Shown here one piece after another: positions 38,862-45,587 of a DNA stretch of 64,000 nucleotides. Source of the stretch: a virus; IMG/VR virus record IMGVR_UViG_3300043499_000238, positions 1 to 64,000 of that record. One strand, 5' to 3'. Below the pieces are notes generated by a model, which saw only the letters and a program-made list of their open reading frames with translations, was not told where the DNA came from and made no database searches. Positions within the stretch are counted from its first letter, which is position 1; each line of letters starts with the position of its first letter. The position numbers and the translations under genes were made by a program.

Positions 38862-39097
38862 GCACGCTCCACCTCGAACGTCACGCAGCAACTGCCCAAC
38901 GCAGCAGCCAGCCGCCGCCCACTACCGAGTGCAGTGGTCAACCCGCGCCCACGTAACCAACGCACCATGGCCGCCCCGCACAGGGACGCCGTTGGATACT
39001 CACCAAGCTCGTACTCGACGCCGCCCACCGACACGCTCAGTAGGTAGAGGTCGTGGTCGATGAGGATGGACACGGTGGTGGTGGGTAGTGCGTTCAC
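38855..39097 (-). CDS. small hypothetical protein
   Basis: 80 residues from GTG at 39097 (GTG 39073 also possible). The internal SILIDHDLYLLSVSVGGVEY and WLRGRGLTTALGSGRRL look like a genuine alpha/beta protein, and it converges on the + strand run. A TTGACA lies about 35 bases upstream on this strand, without a well-placed -10. Not recognised. Confidence 0.5.
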   Translation of the reverse strand: MNALPTTTVSILIDHDLYLLSVSVGGVEYELGEYPTASLCGAAMVRWLRGRGLTTALGSGRRLAAALGSCCVTFEVERAQ

Positions 39098-39387
39098 ACC
39101 TAGTACAAGGAGCGTTGCGCACCTCGATGTCAACGCCACCCGGCACGCCGCCTAGCTAGCCGGACAGGCCGCCCGTAAGTGCTTCACTGCTCCACAGCCA
39201 CTGCATGCACTACTCACACTCACACACGCACCCGTAGCGCTCACAGCACAACGACGTTGCGCTCACGCACGTTGCTACCTGGTGTGCGTCTACCACTCGC
39301 GCGACAGCCGCGCGCGAGCACTCAGGCCCGCACCCCGCCCCTACCGTCATACCGCAGCAAGCGCTCACGCTGCGTGTGCAACAGCTC

Positions 39388-39414
39388 TAATGAGGAGGCT
39401 GCGCCTCCGCATTA
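39388..39414. repeat. hairpin TAATGAGGAGGC / GCCTCCGCATTA
   Basis: Arms TAATG-A-GGAGGC and GCCTCC-G-CATTA with a TGC loop; 11 paired bases and one mismatch. Confidence 0.6.
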
Positions 39415-39510
39415 GCGCTTAGTCGTACAACGGCGTTGCGCCATTAGGCACTAATGGGCGCTACGCGCGCACGCCATTAGCACTAAGCAGCGGAGCTGCT
39501 AAGCGCTAAT
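39411..39510. repeat. 100-base cruciform: ATTAGCGCTTAG ... CTAAGCGCTAAT
   Basis: A perfect 12-base inverted repeat (39411-39422 with 39499-39510) encloses smaller hairpins: CCATTAG GCA CTAATGG (39441-39457) and AGCAGC GGA GCTGCT (39486-39500). GAGCTGCG / CGCAGCTC (39535-39542 with 39549-39556) follows. Confidence 0.6.
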
Positions 39511-39854
39511 TGCGCAACGCAAGCAAGCAGCGCTGAGCTGCGTAGCAGCGCAGCTCTGCGTTAGCAACGTGCAACGACGTTGCGCATGTCACACCCTGTG
39601 GAGGTTGCGTTCGGCGTAGCCGAGCGCTACCACCCCCCACCCTTAAGTCGGCGGCTGCGCAGCAGTCGGCGGCTGGAGGTAGGCGCAATCCCAGCCACAA
39701 CAGCATCGAGCTACGTACCCCTAGGCCCATTCCTGAGCCGAGATAGCTATTCAGCCGTACCACTAACCACTGCCGTACCCCCGTTAGTTAGCTGGTAGGC
39801 GCAGGCCGTAAGCGGGCGCACTGCTGGGAGTCGTACAACGACGTTGTGGGGAAG

Positions 39855-39860
39855 TAGGAT
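39855..39860 (+). promoter_or_regulatory. -10 box of promoter for 39867
   Basis: TAGGAT, 6 bases before ATG 39867. CAACGACGTTG (39836-39846) sits in the spacer region; the -35 position reads TCGTAC, a weak match. Confidence 0.45.
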
Positions 39861-39866
39861 GTGTGG

Positions 39867-40121
39867 ATGCCACGCACCATCTACAAGTACCCGTTCATGG
39901 ACTCCACCACCATCGAGGTGACTGGCGGCGAGCCGAAGCCGCTCTTCGCTGGGATCGACCCAGCGACGGGAGCGGTAGCCGTGTGGGTGGAGGTGGATCC
40001 CGATGGCGAGGACACCGCTACCTTCTCCTTCGTCGGCACTGGGTGGGAGGTACCGCAAGGGAGTTACGTCGGTAGTTGTATCGCTCCCGGTGGGTTCGTC
40101 TGGCACGTCTATCGTACGTAG
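39867..40121 (+). CDS. DUF7352-like small protein
   Basis: 84 residues; ATG 39867 preferred over GTG 39861 by the leaderless spacing. The layout PRTIYKYPF ... FAGIDPATGAVAVWVEVDP ... FVGTGWEVPQGSYVG ... GGFVWHVYR is that of a short beta protein family common in actinobacteria and their phages (opening IYKYP, closing VWHV). Function unknown. Confidence 0.6.
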   Translation: MPRTIYKYPFMDSTTIEVTGGEPKPLFAGIDPATGAVAVWVEVDPDGEDTATFSFVGTGWEVPQGSYVGSCIAPGGFVWHVYRT

Positions 40122-40123
40122 CT

Positions 40124-40327
40124 GTGATCGAGGCGACGTGGTTGGGCGGGCCGCACGACGGTGATACGTGGCCGCTGAGCGGGCCAGCGTGGTTCTCGTT
40201 GGAGTTCCTCGATGAGGAGTGCTACGACGCCAGTGGGCAGCGCGAGTCGCTGACGTTCCACTCTCGCTGGTTCAAGCCCGAGCTGCTCTCTGATGGGCGG
40301 TACGTGATCGTGTGGAGGGAGAGCTAG
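40124..40327 (+). CDS. small hypothetical protein
   Basis: 67 residues from GTG 40124. Starts IEATWLGGPHDGDTWPL, a Gly/Asp/Trp pattern shared by small phage proteins, then strands. Two bases after the preceding stop. Confidence 0.55.
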   Translation: MIEATWLGGPHDGDTWPLSGPAWFSLEFLDEECYDASGQRESLTFHSRWFKPELLSDGRYVIVWRES

Positions 40328-40398
40328 GTTGGCGGGCGGCCCCCCGTCAGCAACTCCATACACGACGTGGTGGTTTCCGCCGCAGGCGGGGGGTCAAC

Positions 40399-40427
40399 TT
40401 GCTCACTGCTCAACGACGTTGTACTGT
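40399..40427 (+). promoter_or_regulatory. class I promoter with CAACGACGTTG in spacer
   Basis: TTGCTC (40399-40404), 17-base spacer ending in CAACGACGTTG (40411-40421), TACTGT (40422-40427). A GTG follows after 5 bases (40433), opening a 24-codon frame, but the transcript may be non-coding. Confidence 0.5.
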
Positions 40428-40432
40428 GACCG

Positions 40433-40507
40433 GTGACGAAGGGTCTCGACTGGGTTGGCGCTCGGTCGTCCGGTTCCCCTCGTCCCAACCAGGTGGTTGG
40501 CGGCTAG
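40433..40507 (+). other. 24-codon frame or short RNA with long palindrome
   Basis: The gap 40328-40629 (302 bases) has no convincing gene. From GTG 40433 a 24-residue frame is open (KGLDWVGARSSGSP and on). An imperfect inverted repeat of about 20 bases (CAACCAGGTGGTTGGCGG near 40488-40505, its partner near 40524-40543) would fold the RNA. It may be a small RNA or an attenuator. Confidence 0.3.
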
Positions 40508-40540
40508 GCGGCGACGTCGAACCCGCCGACCACCGCCTGG

Positions 40541-40570
40541 TTGTACAACGACGTTGGGACGCTGTAGGAC
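40541..40570 (+). promoter_or_regulatory. class I-like promoter upstream of 40630
   Basis: TTGTAC (40541-40546), 18-base spacer with CAACGACGTTG (40546-40556), TAGGAC (40565-40570). It would give a leader of about 50 bases before the GGGAGG of the secreted protein gene. Confidence 0.5.
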
Positions 40571-40629
40571 GGCAGAGGGACGCCGTCGAGGGACGTTGAG
40601 GTCTCCAACTACCTTGGGAGGTACCAGAC

Positions 40630-41037
40630 ATGAGACGACTACTCGTCGGCCTCGTCGCCGCCGCCAGCCTGATCGGAGCGGGGAGCGTTGCTACGGCGGC
40701 GCCACCGGCTGCTCAGGAGGTCACCGTGCACCACGAGGCGCCAGCGGCCACCATGCACCCCGAGTGGGTGCGCACCTGTGGGTTCGCCAACTGCTCGGTG
40801 TACTTCAACAAGTCGGAAACCCGGGTGGCCGCCTACGGCGGGGCGCTGCTGTCCACGCTGATCTGCACGATGTTGCGCTCGACGCCAGCGGCGTTGGTGT
40901 GCACGGCGATCTCGTGGGCGGTGGGCAAGGCTGGTGACAACGCCGTGTCGGCAGGCAGGTGCGTGAAGCTGAGCTTCTCGCGCTGGACCGGCGTCGTCTA
41001 CTACATCGGTACCTACTCAGGATGGCAATGCAAGTGA
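40630..41037 (+). CDS. secreted Cys-containing protein
   Basis: 135 residues with GGGAGG 10 bases before ATG. Signal peptide: MRRLLVGLVAAASLIGAGSV, probable cleavage after ATAAPPA. The mature part has six Cys, including TCGFANCSVYFNKSETR, a hydrophobic centre (GGALLSTLICTMLRST) and an aromatic end (WTGVVYYIGTYSGWQCK). The size and layout recall secreted actinobacterial peptides, some of them antibacterial or surface-acting, but I cannot place the family. It could exclude rival phages or act on neighbouring cells. Confidence 0.65.
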   Translation: MRRLLVGLVAAASLIGAGSVATAAPPAAQEVTVHHEAPAATMHPEWVRTCGFANCSVYFNKSETRVAAYGGALLSTLICTMLRSTPAALVCTAISWAVGKAGDNAVSAGRCVKLSFSRWTGVVYYIGTYSGWQCK

Positions 41038-41270
41038 TGGCCCGTCGAGTGATTCCCGTGACCGAGTACCGCTCGCCGTTCCAGGTGCCGAGGACGTTGG
41101 ACGAGTGGTTGGTGACCGCAGTGGCGGTCGCCTGGCCGCTGCTGTTCATCTTCGTGATCTACCCGGACATGGAGCTGAACGCCTTCGGGCAGGTGATCGC
41201 CTGGGGGGCGGCGTTCGCCGTGCAGTGTGGGATCCTGTTCGCACTGCGCAACGCCAGGCGACACGCCTAG
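41037..41270 (+). CDS. small membrane protein with two TM helices
   Basis: 77 residues; ATG shares a base with the preceding TGA. TM1 AVAVAWPLLFIFVIY and TM2 VIAWGAAFAVQCGILFAL with basic ends. Coupled to the secreted protein, so it may be its immunity or export partner (inference). Confidence 0.6.
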   Translation: MARRVIPVTEYRSPFQVPRTLDEWLVTAVAVAWPLLFIFVIYPDMELNAFGQVIAWGAAFAVQCGILFALRNARRHA

Positions 41271-41280
41271 CATCATCGTT

Positions 41281-41348
41281 GGCGGCCCGGCCGACCGAGG
41301 TTCAGCTCTGGCAACAGACCTAGTTCGTGTAGGTCGAGCCGGGCCGCC
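41281..41348. terminator. bidirectional terminator between convergent genes
   Basis: GGCGGCCCGGCCGACC (41281-41296) pairs with GGTCGAGCCGGGCCGCC (41332-41348) with a single bulge; loop of about 35 bases. It separates the + strand secreted unit from the - strand cassette. Confidence 0.6.
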
Positions 41349-41353
41349 GCCTA

Positions 41354-41518
41354 TTAGAGCAGCAGCAGGATCCCGAGCACGACGGCGCCGATCGCCCACC
41401 ACAAGAGCTGGTTCATCGTGATCCCTGGGTCGTCGCCCTGGTCGTAGACGGGGGGCGGGACGAACGGCTCGTAGTCGATGCCCTGGGCCGCCAACAGGTC
41501 ATCGAGATCGTCGTCCAC
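41354..41518 (-). CDS. tail-anchored membrane protein
   Basis: 54 residues from GTG at 41518. Acidic soluble part (DDDLDDLLAAQGIDYEPF) and a C-terminal hydrophobic helix, LLWWAIGAVVLGILLLL. Last gene of the - strand cassette. Confidence 0.5.
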   Translation of the reverse strand: MDDDLDDLLAAQGIDYEPFVPPPVYDQGDDPGITMNQLLWWAIGAVVLGILLLL

Positions 41519-41525
41519 CGCCCCA

Positions 41526-41702
41526 TCATGGCTCGTAGACGCTCACCCGGCAGTCGACCCAATGGCCGGTGGCCTCCATGTGCTCACGCCGCCAGTTGTC
41601 GCGCTCGACGTGGTTGGTGAACACCTTCACGAGGCGCGCTCTCGACAGTGGCGTCCAGTGCGTCAGGGCGCAGCCAGGGCACTCGGCCTGCCAGAGCAGC
41701 AT
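41526..41702 (-). CDS. small Cys/His protein
   Basis: 58 residues. ECPGCALTHW and a C-terminal HMEATGHWVDCRV give zinc ligands; basic middle. ATG overlaps the upstream gene's end, so the two are coupled. Confidence 0.5.
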   Translation of the reverse strand: MLLWQAECPGCALTHWTPLSRARLVKVFTNHVERDNWRREHMEATGHWVDCRVSVYEP

Positions 41703-41977
41703 CAGTCGGGAGGCGTCGCCCGCAGCTCGTCGCCGAGGCCGCAGAAGAGGTTGTGCTCGATGTAGTCGTCGGGGTCGTCCTCGTAGACCTTGGCGATCAC
41801 GCCGTCGTAGAACCAGCTCCAGCGGAACGTGCCCACCGTCCAGTGCTCGGCGCCCTTCTTGCGCCACCAGCAGCGGTCGCCCACGATCATCGTGCTCGCC
41901 AGCCATTCTGCTTCGTTGCAGCGGTAGCCCTCGATGATCGGCCCGACGAAGCCGGGCGGGTAGGCAGCGAGGCTCAC
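41702..41977 (-). CDS. hypothetical protein
   Basis: 91 residues, Trp-rich (CWWRKKGAEHWTVGTFRWSW) with an acidic C terminus. Looks like a small beta domain. Not recognised. Confidence 0.5.
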   Translation of the reverse strand: MSLAAYPPGFVGPIIEGYRCNEAEWLASTMIVGDRCWWRKKGAEHWTVGTFRWSWFYDGVIAKVYEDDPDDYIEHNLFCGLGDELRATPPD

Positions 41978-42309
41978 TGGCGCGGCTCGGGCTTCCAGCC
42001 GGGTGCGGGGCCACGGGCCTCTTCCTGCCAGCTCGGCGGGAAGCGCAGGCTGTCAGCGACCCCCTTCATCCACTCGGGGTCACGCCGGTCCACTGTGTCG
42101 ATCCCCATCCCCGCCAGGGCGGCGACCGCAGCATCACGCGCCTGGGTATTGCGGATCGCATCGTCGGCGATCATGCGGGTGATCGGCACCAGCACACGCA
42201 CGAGCGTGTCGATGGTGGCGTGGAACTCGGCGCTGGTCTGGTACATGCGTGGGTAGTTGACGGAGTCGAGATCGAGCACCGCCTCCAGCAGGCGTCGGTG
42301 GGCGTTCAT
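41974..42309 (-). CDS. hypothetical helical protein
   Basis: 111 residues. Helices HRRLLEAVLDLDSVNY and FHATIDTLVRVLVPITRM, then a Pro/Arg-rich tail. ATG at 42309 overlaps the upstream stop by 4 bases. Confidence 0.5.
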   Translation of the reverse strand: MNAHRRLLEAVLDLDSVNYPRMYQTSAEFHATIDTLVRVLVPITRMIADDAIRNTQARDAAVAALAGMGIDTVDRRDPEWMKGVADSLRFPPSWQEEARGPAPGWKPEPRQ

Positions 42310-42899
42310 AGCTTCTCCCCCAGCACCCACTCGTCGGCCTCCTCGTCCCACACCATCACGTAGCGGCCGTACACGCCGAGGTCGCCCTCGGTCCACGTCA
42401 CGGTGCAGTCGAACAGCGTCCCGTCGAGACGCTCGCTCAGCGGGTGCTGGATCATCCAGCCGTCGTCACGTAGCTCGATGATGTGGTCGTTGGCGTGGGG
42501 GTCGTTCTCCAGGCGCTGCTGGGTCGCCAGCGGTAGATCTACGGGCAGGTTGCCCTTGTCGATCAGATCCTCGATGTGGTCGGCCACGATGGCGAACAGC
42601 AGCGCCAGGTCGGCGGTCAGCTTCCACATGTGCATGGAGTTGTCGAGGATGGCCGGGTTGTCGGCAGTGCGGAGCGCCATGTTCTCCAACTCGCCGTTCT
42701 TGGCCCGGCACAGGCGCGCGGCGCGCTCCGGTGTCAGCTTCTCGTCCGCTGGCAACCATCCATCATCTCTGTCACCCATCGTTGTCCTTCCTTTCGTGAA
42801 GTGGAGATCGAGACCGAGGTCGATCACGCCCCCGTCCATCAGTGGGCGCTCTCCCGGTAGGAAGGCGTGCCAGGGCCAGTCGATGTCGTCGTCAGCCAC
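42306..42899 (-). CDS. hypothetical protein
   Basis: 197 residues from GTG at 42899, which overlaps the upstream stop; an internal ATG at 42779 with a strong AAAGGAAGG would give 157 residues. N-terminal segment DDDIDWPWHAFLPGERPLMD, then a helical centre and a beta-rich end (VYGRYVMVWDEEADEW). Two start sites may both be used. Confidence 0.55.
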   Translation of the reverse strand: MADDDIDWPWHAFLPGERPLMDGGVIDLGLDLHFTKGRTTMGDRDDGWLPADEKLTPERAARLCRAKNGELENMALRTADNPAILDNSMHMWKLTADLALLFAIVADHIEDLIDKGNLPVDLPLATQQRLENDPHANDHIIELRDDGWMIQHPLSERLDGTLFDCTVTWTEGDLGVYGRYVMVWDEEADEWVLGEKL

Positions 42900-43083
42900 C
42901 GAGGTTCCAATCGAACGGGCGACACATGCGCCAGCGTTGCTTCCCGTCATCCTCCATGTCGAACTCCATCCACCCGTCCGGGCCTGCCTCACGCAAGAGA
43001 GGACCGACCGGGGCATCCATCTCCTGCCAGTCGGTGCAGAGCGGCTTGCCCAGCCCGTTGGACTTGAACGCTGGACTGCTCAC
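42892..43083 (-). CDS. small hypothetical protein
   Basis: 63 residues from GTG at 43083. Pro/Gly and acidic residues with WMEFDMEDDGKQRWRMCR. No motif. Confidence 0.45.
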   Translation of the reverse strand: MSSPAFKSNGLGKPLCTDWQEMDAPVGPLLREAGPDGWMEFDMEDDGKQRWRMCRPFDWNLGG

Positions 43084-43292
43084 GGCGGCCCCTCTCCCTC
43101 GTGGAGCACCAGCCCGTTGTCGCTGACGTGCTTCCAGGTCCACACACCGTCGCGGCACCAGTACTCCATGCGGGTGCCGTCGCCGTTGTTGAACCAGATG
43201 TCGGGCATCGCAGCGGCGAGGCGCACCTTGTCCTCGTTCGTCAGCTTGGCGCTCCAGGCGATGTCGCCCTTGCGCTTCACCTCGTCACTCAC
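43080..43292 (-). CDS. small hypothetical protein
   Basis: 70 residues from GTG at 43292. Trp-rich beta segment (MEYWCRDGVWTWKHV) after a basic helix. Coupled by 4- and 8-base overlaps. Confidence 0.45.
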   Translation of the reverse strand: MSDEVKRKGDIAWSAKLTNEDKVRLAAAMPDIWFNNGDGTRMEYWCRDGVWTWKHVSDNGLVLHEGEGPP

Positions 43293-43431
43293 GGTTGCCC
43301 TCCTTGATGTGCGTGGCCATCCGCTCGATGCAGCCGCCGCCCTCGGCGCGCGATCCGCACTTGCACTCCAGCTCAGTCGGCGGCATGCCCGTCACTCGCA
43401 CGAGGTAGTGCTTGGCGTTCTCGTCAACCAT
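43285..43431 (-). CDS. small Cys protein
   Basis: 48 residues: HYLVRVTGMPPTELECKCGS ends in a Cys-x-Cys, with a further Cys in GGGCIERMATH. A minimal zinc-binding peptide is possible. Confidence 0.45.
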   Translation of the reverse strand: MVDENAKHYLVRVTGMPPTELECKCGSRAEGGGCIERMATHIKEGNRE

Positions 43432-43714
43432 CGTGTCTCTTCCTGTGACGGGCCAACGCAGCGTCTGACCTCTCTTTCACTTCATCCCAGCGGCTCTCTT
43501 CGATGCCCCTCGCTTCGTTGTAGCGGGCCATCGCCTCGGCCGCCTGCACAGGCGGACGCCCGTACTTGATCCACAGCCCGAGTGCGAGCGCCAGCTCGTC
43601 GGCCAGCGCCTTCTCGGCCACGATCTCGTCAGCGGCTCGCTGTGCGATCTCGCGGAAGATGCTGTCGGGCATCCCGATGCGACCGAGATCTTGAACCACG
43701 TCACTCATCGTCAT
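43424..43714 (-). CDS. hypothetical helical protein
   Basis: 96 residues from ATG at 43714 (43708 also possible, overlapping the upstream stop). Helical: FREIAQRAADEIVAEKALAD, then a Tyr/Arg-rich segment and basic tail. Confidence 0.5.
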   Translation of the reverse strand: MTMSDVVQDLGRIGMPDSIFREIAQRAADEIVAEKALADELALALGLWIKYGRPPVQAAEAMARYNEARGIEESRWDEVKERSDAALARHRKRHDG

Positions 43715-43832
43715 AGTCCTTGTCCTTGTCCTCGGGAGGATCACTCAGATCACGGCCACAGGAGCATCCACAGCGCCACGGCAGGCAGCGCCCGAAGTGT
43801 CGGTGATCGCTCCGGCACTCACTCGTCGTCAT
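43701..43832 (-). CDS. small Cys-rich peptide
   Basis: 43 residues. HRHFGRCLPWRCGCSCGRDL packs four Cys into 11 residues, and the tail is acidic (EDKDKDYDDE). The upstream gene's C terminus also ends KDEDYDDE, so these two tails share a repeated DNA segment. Confidence 0.45.
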   Translation of the reverse strand: MTTSECRSDHRHFGRCLPWRCGCSCGRDLSDPPEDKDKDYDDE

Positions 43833-43935
43833 AGTCCTCGTCCTTGCTCTTGCCACCCTGCTCCAACCAGGCGCCCGCCACGAAGGCGGCGAACAGCAAC
43901 AGCACTGCGACACCCACCGGGATCACGTAACCCAT
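43819..43935 (-). CDS. 38-residue membrane peptide
   Basis: Hydrophobic helix VIPVGVAVLLLFAAFVAGAW and a charged tail GGKSKDEDYDDE. ATG overlaps the upstream gene. Confidence 0.45.
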   Translation of the reverse strand: MGYVIPVGVAVLLLFAAFVAGAWLEQGGKSKDEDYDDE

Positions 43936-44204
43936 TCAACGACCTCCAGCGCCACCGCCATCCTCAGCGGCATCGTGGCGTACCGATCGAAGAAGCCCTT
44001 GCAGACCGGCTCGATCGGCTTGCCCTGATGCAGGTGATGATGGCACGGGATGCAGCCATCATCGTTGCGCGTTGCCTTGGCCACCATGTCGTCCACCCGC
44101 TCCTGGTCGACCGGCGAGCGCGGCCCGAAGATGCACGTACTGCACTGCTTGCGTCGGATGTGCACCTTGCCGTTGACGTAGATCTTGTGGCGCTTGCGGC
44201 TCAC
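43923..44204 (-). CDS. Cys/His-rich protein, HNH-like ligands
   Basis: 93 residues from GTG at 44204. CSTCIFGPRSPV, CIPCHHHLHQ and VCKGF form a zinc-binding set. Proteins of this shape, often named CHCH or CxxC-phage proteins, are found in actinophages; no catalytic HNH site is clear. Confidence 0.55.
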   Translation of the reverse strand: MSRKRHKIYVNGKVHIRRKQCSTCIFGPRSPVDQERVDDMVAKATRNDDGCIPCHHHLHQGKPIEPVCKGFFDRYATMPLRMAVALEVVEWVT

Positions 44205-44452
44205 CGTGGATCGCGCTTGATGCAGGTCTTGCAGGTGATCGGCATCGACAGGGGAAGGTCGTGGGGGCTGGTGAAGTAGGCGCTCGTGCCGGTGCTGGGG
44301 CGGCAGGCGAGCACCCACTCCTTCCAGTCCCTCGACCAGAACTGCAGGTGCACCTTGCCCTCACCCCAACGGCTGCCTCCCGTGGCGACGAGGCGATAGC
44401 GCACGCCCATGACGGTGAACTTGGTCTTGTCCTTGATCGGCTTGTCGTTCAC
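44201..44452 (-). CDS. hypothetical protein
   Basis: 83 residues from GTG at 44452. Basic, strand-rich (KFTVMGVRYRLVATGG, KVHLQFWSRDWKEWV) with a Cys pair at the end (CKTCIKRD). Confidence 0.5.
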   Translation of the reverse strand: MNDKPIKDKTKFTVMGVRYRLVATGGSRWGEGKVHLQFWSRDWKEWVLACRPSTGTSAYFTSPHDLPLSMPITCKTCIKRDPR

Positions 44453-44808
44453 TCGATCACCTCCGAGGTACGCCACTTGCCGCTGGTGGGCTTGAACCGG
44501 ATCCAGGCAACGCCGTTGACGCACAGCCAGATGCGGCCGTCCCAGGCCACCTGGACGCCCACCGTGCAGTGCTTGAAGTCGATGTCCATGATCTGATCGA
44601 CGTTCTCGATCGAGAGCTGCCCCTCGGCGTACTGCGGCCCGAAGTCGATCGAGGCGTTGAGCGACGGCTCGTGACCACGCGACGTCCTCTTGCGAGTGAT
44701 GTGAGTCATCCCGCCCGGCAGAGGGTTGTCGCCCTTGCGGGTACGGCACTCCTCGCCGGGTCGCGCCCCGCAGAAGTGGCACAGCACGCTCTTCGGGTCG
44801 TCGTTCAT
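44449..44808 (-). CDS. zinc-finger protein
   Basis: 119 residues. VLCHFCGARPGEECRTRKG at the N terminus is the short zinc finger (CxxCxAxxGxxC) widespread in mycobacterial and actinophage proteins. A beta-rich part with VQVAWDGRIWLCVNG follows. Confidence 0.6.
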   Translation of the reverse strand: MNDDPKSVLCHFCGARPGEECRTRKGDNPLPGGMTHITRKRTSRGHEPSLNASIDFGPQYAEGQLSIENVDQIMDIDFKHCTVGVQVAWDGRIWLCVNGVAWIRFKPTSGKWRTSEVIE

Positions 44809-45020
44809 GTCGACGGGTCCGCCATGATCCGCAGACGCAGCTCGGCGCGCAGCTTGGTGAGCAGAGCGTCTGAGTCGAGATACTCCTGCGTCGCCTCGCG
44901 GAATCGGCGAGGGTTCTCGCCTCGGCTGCGGTTGCGCTTGTTCAACGCTGCGTCGCAGGTGATGGCGATCGACTTGATCACGAGCTGCAGCTCGACGTCA
45001 GTCATCGGGAAGTCATCCAT
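44805..45020 (-). CDS. small helical protein
   Basis: 71 residues. Helical with a basic loop (LNKRNRSRGENPRRFRE). Not recognised. Confidence 0.45.
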   Translation of the reverse strand: MDDFPMTDVELQLVIKSIAITCDAALNKRNRSRGENPRRFREATQEYLDSDALLTKLRAELRLRIMADPST

Positions 45021-45300
45021 CGCCCAACCTCCGCAGTGTCTCGGCGTGCTCGTCCAGTGTCTCTCGGATCATCTCTGACCGATTGGCCTTGTAGGCGCGG
45101 TAGCGCGCCATTACCCGCTCCACGTCGGGGTACTGAGCGAGGTCGACGCCAATGACGTTCAGCCAACCGACCACACTGCGGCTGAGCACATCGGCCAGGT
45201 CATCGACCAGAGCGGTGAACTGGATCTCTCCGGTACGGCTGTTGCGCGGCAGCAGTGCCTCGATCGCAGCGCTGTCCTCGGGCGTCATCTGGTCGCTCAA
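45013..45300 (-). CDS. hypothetical helical protein
   Basis: 95 residues from TTG at 45300, which overlaps the upstream TGA; ATG 45288 is the alternative. Helical with FTALVDDLADVLSRSVVG and a basic helix. Confidence 0.5.
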   Translation of the reverse strand: MSDQMTPEDSAAIEALLPRNSRTGEIQFTALVDDLADVLSRSVVGWLNVIGVDLAQYPDVERVMARYRAYKANRSEMIRETLDEHAETLRRLGDG

Positions 45301-45587
45301 CGTCGTGCCTTTCCTTGATGCTGTCGGTGTCGTCGGATACGGCGCGCTCTGCGCTCGTCGGGCGAGCCGAGCACCTTGCGCCCATCAGGGATCGGCATGG
45401 GTGCGCTGGAGTAGTGACGGCTCACGATGGTGTCGTGCCAGGCGTCGTTGCACTGCGGCTCGCCGTGGGGGTGGGTGCCGTGCTTGTAGTAGCGGTACTT
45501 CGTTCCGTACCAGTGCATCCAACGCCACTGACGGCCGCAGGACGGGCACAGGGGGTAGGCGAAGCGCCAACGTCGATGGCGGCTCAC
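45297..45587 (-). CDS. small basic zinc-finger protein
   Basis: 96 residues from GTG at 45587. CPSCGRQWRWMHWYGTKYR near the N terminus and an Arg-rich tail (RRARRIRRHRQHQGKARR): likely nucleic acid-binding. Confidence 0.5.
   Translation of the reverse strand: MSRHRRWRFAYPLCPSCGRQWRWMHWYGTKYRYYKHGTHPHGEPQCNDAWHDTIVSRHYSSAPMPIPDGRKVLGSPDERRARRIRRHRQHQGKARR

Larger units (their letters stand above)
39098..39866. other. non-coding block rich in inverted repeats
   Basis: No ORF in this 769-base block reads like protein. It holds three CAACG-x-CGTTG sites (39249-39259, 39428-39438, 39572-39582) and a fourth at 39836-39846, plus dense inverted repeats between 39388 and 39556. Its base composition is unlike the flanking coding sequence, with many TAG, TTA and CTAATG strings. 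Possible roles are a replication origin, a recombination or packaging site, or a structured RNA. Confidence 0.55.

Noticed and set aside
39506-39763. 85-residue - strand ORF inside the inverted-repeat block
   Set aside because: Composition is Leu/Arg/Gly/Cys-rich with no domain; the underlying DNA is palindromic and repetitive.
42900-42915. TTCCAATC near 42904 as a third copy of the duplicated element
   Set aside because: Only eight bases match, it is inside a - strand gene, and the downstream C-run and hairpin are missing.
43424-44960. Serial - strand longer frames extending many small genes upstream
   Set aside because: The extensions are Arg/Pro-rich and overlap upstream genes fully; shorter starts at the 4-base overlaps were taken instead.
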